DNA of 64,000 nt from Rubrobacter_A sp965214435 (GTDB lineage: Bacteria > Actinomycetota > Rubrobacteria > Rubrobacterales > Rubrobacteraceae), in assembly GCA_965214435.1 (NCBI GenBank), contig OZ243960.1, positions 558,001 through 622,000 of the forward strand, in the 5' to 3' direction. Both the position numbers and the translations under genes were made by a program. The notes under the pieces were generated by a model. The model made no database searches. It was not told the DNA's origin and was given only the letters and a program-made list of their open reading frames with translations. Below are positions 24,542-32,947 of this stretch, piece after piece. Positions within the stretch are counted from its first letter, which is position 1. Each line of letters opens with the position of its first letter.

Positions 24542-25965
24542 AGTTTCGGCTGATAGCGGTCTTTGGGCGTGGCGTACACGGTGACCGTCGAGCCGGGCGG
24601 CACCCGAGTACCGGCCGCGGGCTTTGTAGACCACGTCACGCCCCGGTCGGCGTACCCCTCACGGTACTTGTAGACCACCTTCACCTTGAACCCGTCGTTC
24701 TGCAAGACTTCCCGGGCTGAGTAGTCAAAATACGTATCAAGGTCCGGGACCTGCACATAGTTAGCCGGGACCGGGCCTACTCTCGCCGGCTCTTCATCGT
24801 CCGGGCTGGCTCCAGGGTTATCTGCCACCGGAGCTCTCCCCGGCTCTGGCCTCGCTTGCTCAGCAGGCGGGCCGGCGTTTTCTGGCTGCGCGGCGGGTTC
24901 TTCCGGCGGTGCCGGTTGTGGAGTTTCTTGTTGGGGGGCCGGCTCCACCTCCTCAGCCGCCGAGGAGGTCTGATTACTCCCGGTCAGGTCGTCGTACCCG
25001 AGTGCCGCGGCGGCGATGCCCCCGGACAATAGCAGGGCCAGAACTGGTACCGCGATAAGCTTCCGCCGCTCTCTCCAACCCCGGCGGTGCAGCGCGGCTT
25101 TTCCGCGTCCGGCGGACTCCTGGAGGTCTTTCAGCATCGCGTCGGCGGACGCGTAACGGTCCTCCGGGTCCTTGGCGAGGGACTTCAGGATCACCTTTTC
25201 CATACCCGGCGGTATCTTCTTGTTCCACCGCCGCGGCGGCGTGGGCTGCCGGCCGAGTTGCTGGCGGGCTACGCTCTTCGTGGTCCCGCTAAACGGCGGT
25301 TCGCCGGTCAGGCAGTGGTAGAGCAGGATACCGACGGAGTAGATGTCACTCCTCGGGGTGACCTCTTGGCCGGTAAGCTGCTCGGGCGACATGTACCGGG
25401 CGCTGCCGATAATGTCTCCCTCTTCCCCCGAATCTTCGTCCGCCACGATGCGGGCTATGCCGAAGTCCGCGACCTTGACCGTTCCATCCCCGGTAACCAG
25501 GATATTGGAGGGTTTGATGTCCCGGTGTATGATACCCCGCTCGTGGGCGTAAGACAGGGCCGTGAGCAACTGGGACACGACCTCGCGGGTGTAGGACTCG
25601 CTCAGCCGCCGACGCTCGGCGATTATCTCCCCGAGGTCCTGACCCTCCACGCACTCCGCCACGATAAACGGGACTTGCCCCTCCCGGGAGATATCGTAGA
25701 CCTTGACGATATACGGGTGATCCAGGGACGCCATCGCCCGCGCCTCCCGCTTAAAGCGCTGCTGGAAGGCGAGCTCGTCGGCGTAGCGGTCGTGGAGCAT
25801 CTTGAGCGCCACCGTACGTCCGAGGATTACGTCTTGAGCCTTGTATACGACAGCCATCCCACCCTTCCCAAGGGTGCTTTTTACGTCGTATCTTCCTCCG
25901 AGGACCGTCCCTACCGAGGTCTCCAGCGTCTTACCACCTTCAGATGTAGTCTTCCTGATCGCCAA
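24538..25965 (-). CDS. PASTA-domain Ser/Thr protein kinase (PknB-like)
   Basis: 475 residues from TTG 25965. Kinase domain about 25-290 with P-loop LGKGGMAVVYKA (32-43), ATP Lys in VALK (about 55), HRDIKPSNILV (about 146-156) and DFGIA (about 167). One membrane helix at about 306-326 (LIAVPVLALLLSGG), a Pro/Glu/Gln-rich extracellular spacer to about 405, and one PASTA domain in the last 70 residues (VPDLDTYFDYSAREV to PGSTVTVYA). PknB-type kinases have several PASTA units; only one is visible here. Responds to cell-wall fragments and phosphorylates cytosolic targets. Confidence 0.9.
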   Translation of the reverse strand: MAIRKTTSEGGKTLETSVGTVLGGRYDVKSTLGKGGMAVVYKAQDVILGRTVALKMLHDRYADELAFQQRFKREARAMASLDHPYIVKVYDISREGQVPFIVAECVEGQDLGEIIAERRRLSESYTREVVSQLLTALSYAHERGIIHRDIKPSNILVTGDGTVKVADFGIARIVADEDSGEEGDIIGSARYMSPEQLTGQEVTPRSDIYSVGILLYHCLTGEPPFSGTTKSVARQQLGRQPTPPRRWNKKIPPGMEKVILKSLAKDPEDRYASADAMLKDLQESAGRGKAALHRRGWRERRKLIAVPVLALLLSGGIAAAALGYDDLTGSNQTSSAAEEVEPAPQQETPQPAPPEEPAAQPENAGPPAEQARPEPGRAPVADNPGASPDDEEPARVGPVPANYVQVPDLDTYFDYSAREVLQNDGFKVKVVYKYREGYADRGVTWSTKPAAGTRVPPGSTVTVYATPKDRYQPKL

Positions 25966-26149
25966 TTATATAACTCTCGCTCCATGCTGGATACCACTCC
26001 ACCTCATAAACCGTGCCGTACCCAACATAATGAAGCCTACAACACTTTAACACCACATTTTGCGCCGCGCTCTCCAGCGGGGCGTTGCTAAACGGCGGGC
26101 GGTATGGTCCATAATAGTCCCGGTTTGGTAGTCTTGGTGAAAGGGAGAG

Positions 26150-27829
26150 ATGAGGACGGGCTTCGATACTTACCTGCGGTACGAAGAGTTGACGGAGGCT
26201 TTACACGGGCTGGCGCGGGAGAACCCCGAGTTGTGCCGGGTGGCGTCTATCGGCCAGAGTTACGAGGGACGTGAGATCTGGCTGGCCGAGGTCACCAACT
26301 CCGCTTCCGGCCCGGCGGCGGATAAACCGGCTTTCTGGGTGGACGGCAACACCCACGCGGGCGAGGTCACCGGCTCCATGTGCGCCCTGTACCTCCTGGA
26401 ACGGCTCCTGAGCGGCTACGGGACCGACGAGCGTATCACCCGCCTGCTCGACGAGCAGGTCTTCTACATACTCCCCCGCCTCTCACCCGACGGCGCCGAA
26501 CGCTACCTCACCACCCCCTACACTCTAAGGGCGACGACCCGCCCCTGGCCGGAACCCGAAGAAGAGCCCGGCCTCCAACCGGAGGACGTGGACGGCGACG
26601 GCCACATCCTCCAGATGCGCGTCGAGGACGAATACGGCGAGTGGCGCGTCTCGGAGCACGACGGGCGGCTCCTGGTTCAGCGCGGTCCCGACGAGACCGA
26701 GCCGGGGACAACGTATTACCGGCTGTACCGGGAAGGCATTTTCAAGGACTACGACGGCTTCGAGCGGAAGATCGCCCGCCCGCTCTACGGCCTCGACATG
26801 AACCGGCAGTACCCCTACGGCTGGCGGGAGGAGTACGAGCAGCGCGGGGCCGGACCGTACCCGCTCTCCGAGCCCGAGGCCCGGTCTCAGGTAGACGCTT
26901 TGTTGGAGCGGCGGAACGTGTTCTCCGCGCACACGTACCACACGTTTAGCGGGGCGATCCTGCGTCCCTTCTCGGATAAAGACGATTTAAAGATGCCCGA
27001 TCACGACCTCTCGGTCTACAAGGTCCTCGGCGGGCGCGGTACGGAGCTTACCGGCTACCCGACGATCTCCGTATTCCACGACTTCCGCTACGACCCGAAG
27101 GACGTCATAACCGGCGCTTTCGACGACTGGGCCTACTCGGCTTACGGTGTCTTCGCCTTTACCATCGAGTTCTGGTCGCTGGCGGAGCACGCCGGGGTGG
27201 AAGTCAAGGACTTTATAGAGCTGTTCCGGAACCCTACCGAAGAAGACGCGCTCGCCATGCTCCGCTGGAACGACGCGGAACTCGGCGGCGGAGGGTTCGA
27301 GACGTGGAGACCGGTAGACCATCCGCAACTGGGGAGAGTAGAAGTTGGAGGCTGGAAGACCAAGTTCACGTTCCAGAACCCGCCGCCGCGCTTTCTGGAA
27401 AAAGAGTGCGAGAAGCTCGCCGACTTCGCCCTCTCCCACGCCGCGTGCGCTCCGCGCCTCACGACGGAGCTATCCACCGAAGAGCTACCCGGCGGGCTGC
27501 GCAAGGTCGAGGTCCGGGTACAGAACACCGGCTACCTGCCGACGAACGTGACCCGCCTGGCGCTGGACAAGGGTGTCGCAAAGCCGGTCGAGGTGGAACT
27601 AGAGCTTCCGGAGGGTGCGGAGCTCGTCTCGGGCGAAAAGGAAGTAACACTCGGGCACCTCAGTGGTCGCTCGGCGGTCGAGGTCAGCGGCTGGAAGAGT
27701 CCGGCGTTCTTCGGCGGCATCCCCTCGGACTACGCGGCCCGCGCGGCGTGGGTCGTGCGGGGTGAGGGGCCGGTAAAGGTAGAGGTGCGCAGCGAGAAGG
27801 CCGGGACGGTGCGGTTGGAGGGAGCCTGA
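26150..27829 (+). CDS. M14-family zinc carboxypeptidase-like protein
   Basis: 559 residues, ATG with AAAGGGAGAG upstream. The peptidase domain is about 1-380. The zinc ligands are HAGE in VDGNTHAGEVTG (about 65-76) and a His in NVFSAHTYHTFSG (about 258-270); the catalytic Glu is in FAFTIEFWSLAEHAG (about 337-351). The region from about 440 onward forms a C-terminal beta domain of the type seen in cytosolic carboxypeptidases. No signal peptide, so it should work inside the cell. Metal-dependent carboxypeptidase; substrate not predictable. No co-operonic partner is evident. Confidence 0.85.
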   Translation: MRTGFDTYLRYEELTEALHGLARENPELCRVASIGQSYEGREIWLAEVTNSASGPAADKPAFWVDGNTHAGEVTGSMCALYLLERLLSGYGTDERITRLLDEQVFYILPRLSPDGAERYLTTPYTLRATTRPWPEPEEEPGLQPEDVDGDGHILQMRVEDEYGEWRVSEHDGRLLVQRGPDETEPGTTYYRLYREGIFKDYDGFERKIARPLYGLDMNRQYPYGWREEYEQRGAGPYPLSEPEARSQVDALLERRNVFSAHTYHTFSGAILRPFSDKDDLKMPDHDLSVYKVLGGRGTELTGYPTISVFHDFRYDPKDVITGAFDDWAYSAYGVFAFTIEFWSLAEHAGVEVKDFIELFRNPTEEDALAMLRWNDAELGGGGFETWRPVDHPQLGRVEVGGWKTKFTFQNPPPRFLEKECEKLADFALSHAACAPRLTTELSTEELPGGLRKVEVRVQNTGYLPTNVTRLALDKGVAKPVEVELELPEGAELVSGEKEVTLGHLSGRSAVEVSGWKSPAFFGGIPSDYAARAAWVVRGEGPVKVEVRSEKAGTVRLEGA

Positions 27830-27910
27830 GCCGGTTGAGATCAGTTTGGCGGCGGCCGGTAGCGGGCACGGTGAGGGTAGTTGAAAGAAATTTCTAGAAC
27901 GGAGAATTTC

Positions 27911-28285
27911 ATGCAGTATCAGGAGTTTGTAGAGCGGGTGGAGAGCAGGATCCAACCTGATAACACCGGTACCACGGCTGCGGCGATAGCCGCCACCCTG
28001 GAGACCCTGTCCGAGCGGGTCAGCGGCGGGGAGGCTAGCGACCTCGCGGCCCAGCTACCCACGGAGTTGAAAGGACAGCTTACAGCCGGTTCGGAAGACG
28101 CCGAGGAGTTTCCGCTGGAGGAGTTCTACCGGCGGGTAGCAGAGCGCGAGGATGTAAGCGTTCCGGACGCCACGCTCCACGCCCAGGCCGTAGTGCGGAC
28201 GCTGCGCGAGGCGACCTCCGGCGGCGAGATGGACGACATCCGCTCCCAGCTACCCGGCGAGTACACCTCGCTCTTCGGCGGCTAG
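27911..28285 (+). CDS. DUF2267 family protein
   Basis: 124 residues from ATG 27911 with GGAG upstream. Two helical repeats each with a DLAAQLPTELKGQL-type motif: about 36-55 (ASDLAAQLPTELKGQLT) and about 99-120 (DDIRSQLPGEYTSLFGG), the signature of DUF2267 proteins. Cytoplasmic, acidic, no cofactor motif. Family function unknown, often found near stress genes. Convergent with the redoxin-like gene 22 bp away. Confidence 0.85.
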   Translation: MQYQEFVERVESRIQPDNTGTTAAAIAATLETLSERVSGGEASDLAAQLPTELKGQLTAGSEDAEEFPLEEFYRRVAEREDVSVPDATLHAQAVVRTLREATSGGEMDDIRSQLPGEYTSLFGG

Positions 28286-28307
28286 CGGGCCGGGCCAGAT
28301 CCGGCTC

Positions 28308-28796
28308 TCAGGTCTCTTCCAGCATCTGGAGTACGGCTTCGACGGGCTTTTCTCCCTGGTAGTTGCCGACGACGTTCGAGTCCTCGTCTATAACGGCTAT
28401 GGCGGCGGCCCGGCCGGTGTTGCGGGCCCCGAAGCGGCGGCTCACAAAGCCGCCGTAGTCCGGCAGGATTATTATGTAGTCTTCGGAATCCGAGTCCGGG
28501 GGTAGCTGGCTTGTGGCCTGCTGGTAGGCGGTGGAAAGTACAAGGTTGACCGTCATCCAGTATACGGGCGGGACGATGCTCAGGTCTATGACGCTCGCCA
28601 CGAGCACGGCGTCGGGCGAAGGGTAGCAGGTGCGGACGGAGCGGTTTATCTCCTGGGCTGTCGGAGCCGTACCCTGGAGGTGGAAGATGAGGACCAGCTT
28701 GCCGCCCGCCGCGGTCTCCAGGCTTACCCGCCGCCCCGACCCCGCGGCCAGGAGGTCGAAGTCCGGGGCGCGTTGTCCGGTCGAGATCCGCTCCAT
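28308..28796 (-). CDS. Redoxin-like protein without peroxidatic cysteine
   Basis: 162 residues. Thioredoxin-fold of the AhpC/TSA type: APDFDLLAAGSGRRVSL at 10-26 and KLVLIFHLQGTAPTAQEI at 34-51, which is where a peroxiredoxin carries its catalytic Cys (TPVC). Here that spot is TAPT, and the only Cys is at about 60 (VRTCYPSP). It starts 8 bp after the RND exporter gene on the same strand, so it belongs to the MarR-RND operon. Possibly a redox-inactive or partner protein of the exporter; alternatively a thiol-disulfide protein using the lone Cys. Confidence 0.7.
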   Translation of the reverse strand: MERISTGQRAPDFDLLAAGSGRRVSLETAAGGKLVLIFHLQGTAPTAQEINRSVRTCYPSPDAVLVASVIDLSIVPPVYWMTVNLVLSTAYQQATSQLPPDSDSEDYIIILPDYGGFVSRRFGARNTGRAAAIAVIDEDSNVVGNYQGEKPVEAVLQMLEET

Positions 28797-28804
28797 AATC
28801 CTTA

Positions 28805-31800
28805 TTAACCTTTCTTCTTTTTAGGCCGCCGCTCGCCGTACAGCACCGAGTAACCGACGGGAACGACGAGTAGGGTAAGGAGCGTCGAGGTCAACAGTCC
28901 GCCGATCACCGGGATAGCCAGGGCGGAGGAGATCAGGGTGCTCCCGCCACCGATGCCTAGAGCCAGCGGTGTGAGGGCGAAGATGGTGACCAGCGCGGTC
29001 ATCAAGATAGGTCGCAGGCGTTCGCGGCCGGCCTCGATTATGGCCTCATCGACCGAGTCGTGATGCTCGCGGGCGTTTATGACGAAGTCGATCAGCAGGA
29101 TGGAGTTCGCCACCACGATCCCGATAAGGAGCAGCACCCCGAGGAGCGCCGGGACGCTCAAAGCCGTGTTCGTGAGGAGCAGGGCTCCGAAAGCGCCGAT
29201 AGTCGTCAGCGGCACGGCCAGCAGTATCACGAGCGGTATGACCAGCGAACTAAAGAAGACCACCAGGATCAGGTAGACCAGTATCAGGGCCACCACGATG
29301 GAGAGGAACAGGTTGCGGAAGCTCTCCGCTATGTCCTCCTGCTCCCCGCCGACGCTGGCTGTTACGCCGTCCGCGAGGTCCAGGTTATTCACCGTGGAGG
29401 CGACCTGGTTTGAGACGGCGTTTGTGTCCTCGGCGGTAATGGTGCCGGTCACGGTCACGGCCCGCTCGCCGTTGGAGCGGTTGATCGAGGCCGGAGCATC
29501 TACCTCCTCCACGTCGGCCACGTCCCCGATGGTAGCCCCGGCACCCGCCGGAAGATCTCTGATCTCGTCCAGCGAGTCGACCGCACTCTCCGGCGCGCCG
29601 ACGCTGACCGGCGTATCGTTCAGAGTGAGCTGGCTCTGGTCGCCGATAAGCGTCCCTAGAGACTGAGTGACCTGGGCCGCGGAGAGTCCGGCTTCGGCGG
29701 CGGCATCCGAGTTCACGTCGACGGAGACCTGCGGACTACCGCCGGTTATGTCGCTTTCCACGGCGGCGAGCCCGGAGTTCTTGGAGAGCTCGTCGATGAT
29801 AGTCTGCGCCGACTCCCGGAGTTCTCCGCTGCTGCCGCCGGTGAGCGTCACCTGCAGCCCGCCGGCCGGTGGACCCTGATCCTGGACGTCGGCCTGGAAG
29901 TCACCCTGCCCGAACAACTCTTCACCGCGCTGCTCTATCCGGGATACGGTATTGTCCACGCTAGCGTCCTGCCCGACCGTGATAAAAGCCTGCGCGGCGT
30001 TGCTCGACCGGCTGGCTCCCGGTCCGCCGCCGCCGAAGTCGTCCGAGCCGCCAACAGAAAGCTGGTAGCTCTCCACACCCGGATCTTCTAGCAGAAAGTC
30101 CTCCAGTGGCCGGAGACGCTGGCTGCTCTCCTCCAGCGCCGTCCCGTCCGGTAGCTCGACGTCGGCCACGACGAGCCGCGCCTCGCTCGGCGGGAAGAAG
30201 CTGACCGGCAGAAAGAACGCCGCGACAATGCCCCCGCCAAAGAGTACCAGCGCCCCGAGGAGCACCACCGCCCGGTGAGCCAGACTCCAGCGGAGCGCCG
30301 GGGTGTAGATACCCGCCAGCCGTCCGCCCTCGCCCCGGTCCTCATCCGTCTCCCTGGCGCTCCCCCGCTCGGCCGGCGGTCCCTCCTGCGAGCCTTCTCC
30401 GCCCCGCGCCCCGCCTCGCGCCCCGCTCCGCCGGGACCGGGCCAGTAGAAAGATCAGGGCGAGGACCACCAGCACGACAAAGCCTACAATACCCGCGACG
30501 ACCGCCGGGTCGCTGAACGAGACTCCGTCCAGAGCGCCCGTAAACGCCGCGACGACGAGCGCTATCAGCCCGACACCAAAAAGGACAGCCAGACCGATAC
30601 CGAGCAGGATAGCCAGGACGACGAGTGTAAGCTTTAGCCTTCCGGAGCCCCGGCCCTGCTCGCCGCCGGTCGACGGTCCACCGGCCCCTCGCGGTTTCAC
30701 GAACATACTGAACAGTACCGGGATAATGGTGACGGCCACGATCAGGGACGCCAGGAGCGCGAAGGTTACGGTCAGAGACAAGGGTAGAAAGAACTCGCTG
30801 ACGATGCCGCCGACGAGCCCGAGCGGCAGGAATACCGCCGCGGTCGAGAACGTGGAGCTGGTGATGGCGCTGGCTACCTCGCCCGTACCCTTTAAGGCCG
30901 CCGTCTCCGGGTCGTAGCCCTGCTGCAGATATCTGTAGGAGTTCTCCAGAACCACGATAGCGTCGTCAACAACCCGGCCGACCGCTATGGTCAGGCCGGC
31001 GAGCGTGAGAATATTGAGCGTCAGGTTGTCGCCCCACGAGAACAGGAGCGCTGCCAGGACCGAGGTTGGAAGCGAGACCGCTGTAACCAGCGTGGCCCGC
31101 ACGGACCGCAAGAACGCGAAGATAACCGCGATGGCGAAAAACGCCCCGAGCAGCGCCTTCTCGACCAGGCCGCTGACAGACTCCTCCACGTCGGTCGCGG
31201 AGTTAAACACGGTGGTCACCTGGTCCCTCCCGAGCTCGTCCCGGACCTCACCGAGCGCTTCCTCCACCCTGTCCGCGACCTCGACCGTGTTCGCGTCGGA
31301 AGCCTTTAGTATGTTCAGCCCGAGGCTCGGCTCTCCGTTTGTCCGGGAGATGCCGGAGAGGTTCTGATTTAACTCTTCCACGTCCGCGACATCGCTCAAC
31401 AGTACCGGCGGCCCGCCGCCAGCCGACGCCCCACCAGCCGACTCCCCGCCCGGAGCACCCCCTGGAGGAGCACCTCCGCCCGGAGGCCCTCCCGATGGGG
31501 CTCCCGAGGGAGCCCCTGAAGCTCCACCGGAAGACTCGCCCGGTGGTCCGCCCGAAGGCGGACCATCCGCCGCCGCGCCGGCTGCTGCGCCGGCTCCTAT
31601 GGGCAGTTCGCGGAGGGCTTCGACGTCGGTAAGGCCGGTCTGGGTTCTGACGGGGGTCGAGAGGCCGTCTATATCGACGGTACCGACCGGGGCACTGGTA
31701 CTAGAAGCCTGTATCGCCCCGACGACCGCCGAGGCCGGCAGGTTGCTTTCAGCGAGTGCTGAGGTGTCGAGATCCACCCGCAGTTGCCGCTCGGAGCCGC

Positions 31801-32329
31801 CGGCGAGTTGGGCGTCGCTCACACCGTCGAGGTCTTCGAGAAGCGGTATCACCTCGTCCTGGGCATAGGTGGTCAACTCGGTGAGGTCCCGTTCTCCGGC
31901 CGCCAGCGAGATGCTCAAGACCGGGAAGGACGAAGCCGACTGGCGGCCGACCTCCGGGGTTCCGGCCCCTTCCGCCAACTCCACGTCTTCGAGCGCCGTG
32001 CGGATGTCGTCCGCGGCTTCTTCGGTGTTGGTGCCAAAGCCGAACTCCGCCGTTACAAACGAGAACCCCTGCGAAGAAGTAGACTGCAGGTCCTCAAGCC
32101 CTTCGACGCTGCTTACCGCGTCCTCCAGAGGCTGCGTTACCTGCTCGTCCACGGCTTCCGGCCCCGCGCCAACCACGGGCGTCGCCACGGTGACCAGCGG
32201 GAACTCTACGTCGGGCAGTAGCTCCTGGTTTAGACGAGTGGTCGCGTAGAGCCCGCTCGCGATGAGCAGGACCGCCGCCAGGATCACCACGGACTTGTTA
32301 CGGAGGCACCAGCTAACGATGAGGTTCAT
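28805..32329 (-). CDS. RND-family multidrug efflux transporter with extra insertions
   Basis: 1174 residues from ATG 32329 (AAAAGGGGAG upstream). HAE-type RND exporter: N-terminal helix (SWCLRNKSVVILAAVLLIAS), first periplasmic loop, TM2-6 with TVVDDAIVVLENSY-like GRVVDDAIVVLENSY carrying the proton-relay aspartates, the second loop, and TM8-12 with LLIGIVVANSILLIDFV. Two insertions are unusual. A Gly/Pro/Ser/Ala-rich stretch of about 65 residues (bases 31411-31606) sits in the first loop. A second insert of about 130 residues (about 30256-30640) between the halves adds two or three hydrophobic helices. Exports lipophilic compounds using the proton gradient; regulated by the upstream MarR gene, which overlaps its 5' end. 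Confidence 0.9.
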   Translation of the reverse strand: MNLIVSWCLRNKSVVILAAVLLIASGLYATTRLNQELLPDVEFPLVTVATPVVGAGPEAVDEQVTQPLEDAVSSVEGLEDLQSTSSQGFSFVTAEFGFGTNTEEAADDIRTALEDVELAEGAGTPEVGRQSASSFPVLSISLAAGERDLTELTTYAQDEVIPLLEDLDGVSDAQLAGGSERQLRVDLDTSALAESNLPASAVVGAIQASSTSAPVGTVDIDGLSTPVRTQTGLTDVEALRELPIGAGAAAGAAADGPPSGGPPGESSGGASGAPSGAPSGGPPGGGAPPGGAPGGESAGGASAGGGPPVLLSDVADVEELNQNLSGISRTNGEPSLGLNILKASDANTVEVADRVEEALGEVRDELGRDQVTTVFNSATDVEESVSGLVEKALLGAFFAIAVIFAFLRSVRATLVTAVSLPTSVLAALLFSWGDNLTLNILTLAGLTIAVGRVVDDAIVVLENSYRYLQQGYDPETAALKGTGEVASAITSSTFSTAAVFLPLGLVGGIVSEFFLPLSLTVTFALLASLIVAVTIIPVLFSMFVKPRGAGGPSTGGEQGRGSGRLKLTLVVLAILLGIGLAVLFGVGLIALVVAAFTGALDGVSFSDPAVVAGIVGFVVLVVLALIFLLARSRRSGARGGARGGEGSQEGPPAERGSARETDEDRGEGGRLAGIYTPALRWSLAHRAVVLLGALVLFGGGIVAAFFLPVSFFPPSEARLVVADVELPDGTALEESSQRLRPLEDFLLEDPGVESYQLSVGGSDDFGGGGPGASRSSNAAQAFITVGQDASVDNTVSRIEQRGEELFGQGDFQADVQDQGPPAGGLQVTLTGGSSGELRESAQTIIDELSKNSGLAAVESDITGGSPQVSVDVNSDAAAEAGLSAAQVTQSLGTLIGDQSQLTLNDTPVSVGAPESAVDSLDEIRDLPAGAGATIGDVADVEEVDAPASINRSNGERAVTVTGTITAEDTNAVSNQVASTVNNLDLADGVTASVGGEQEDIAESFRNLFLSIVVALILVYLILVVFFSSLVIPLVILLAVPLTTIGAFGALLLTNTALSVPALLGVLLLIGIVVANSILLIDFVINAREHHDSVDEAIIEAGRERLRPILMTALVTIFALTPLALGIGGGSTLISSALAIPVIGGLLTSTLLTLLVVPVGYSVLYGERRPKKKKG

Positions 32330-32801
32330 CGGCTCCCCTTTTATGTACGACGTCAAAGCTTTCTACCAGCAACTTCATACCTTTTAGAAAAGCCTGGGCC
32401 TCTCCGTCAGTCATCCGGCTTACGGCCCAAGCCAGCGGCCGGCGGCGGTCCTCGACGATGCGGCGCGCCAACTCCTTCTCCCCCGGCGCATAATCTACCA
32501 GCACGATCCGGCGGTCCGCCTCCGAGTGCCGCCGCTCGACCATTCCGTGCTCCACGAGCCGGTCAACGAGCTGGCTAACCGCCGGGGTCGATACCCCGAG
32601 AACCTCCGCAAGCTGTCCCACGGAATGCGACCCTCGGGTGAGGGCTATCATGATCTGGACGTGTCCTGGAGAAACGTGCGACTCCCTGAGCCCCCTGCGC
32701 GCCGAAACCTCCGCCAGCTCCACCGGACTCGGCCGCCCGAGACCCCGGCCCAACACCGGCAATAGCATTAAAGCTTCGTCCACAAGCTCCTCGCGGTCCA
32801 A
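32313..32801 (-). CDS. MarR-family repressor of the RND operon
   Basis: 162 residues. Winged HTH: SVGQLAEVLGVSTPAVSQLVDRLVEHGMVERR (about 69-100 in the protein) with VLVDYAPGEKELARR as the wing and following helix. The 3' end overlaps the exporter's start by 17 bp. It probably represses the operon by binding the palindrome array just upstream of its own start, and a hydrophobic ligand would release it, as for related MarR/RND systems. Arg-rich wing. N-terminal acidic helix pair for dimerisation. Confidence 0.9.
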   Translation of the reverse strand: MDREELVDEALMLLPVLGRGLGRPSPVELAEVSARRGLRESHVSPGHVQIMIALTRGSHSVGQLAEVLGVSTPAVSQLVDRLVEHGMVERRHSEADRRIVLVDYAPGEKELARRIVEDRRRPLAWAVSRMTDGEAQAFLKGMKLLVESFDVVHKRGADEPHR

Positions 32802-32814
32802 ACACTCGCCCCTT

Positions 32815-32845
32815 TATATAAGCTACTTATATAAGCAGCTTATAC
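32815..32845. promoter_or_regulatory. Overlapping palindromic MarR operator and promoter
   Basis: TATATAAG-CTA-CTTATATA (32815-32833) is a perfect 8-bp-arm palindrome. A second copy shares its right arm: TATATAAG-CAG-CTTATAC at 32828-32845, 13 bp further on. The element ends 14 bp before the MarR start and lies between it and the divergent hydrolase start at 32948. Binding there would block transcription of marR-RND-redoxin. Confidence 0.75.
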
Positions 32846-32947
32846 AAGTACTACGGAAAGCCGGGATTGTCAACGTGCGGGGGCTGCTCGGGTTTACGGG
32901 AGAAGGATAGTATAGCCTCTGACGGTAACATGAGAGGAGTGCGCTGG

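Noticed and set aside
31411..31606. Run of repeated GGxPP-like codons suggesting a repeat array
   Set aside because: It is the Gly/Pro-rich loop of the RND exporter; units are irregular and have no spacers, so not CRISPR or a DNA repeat.
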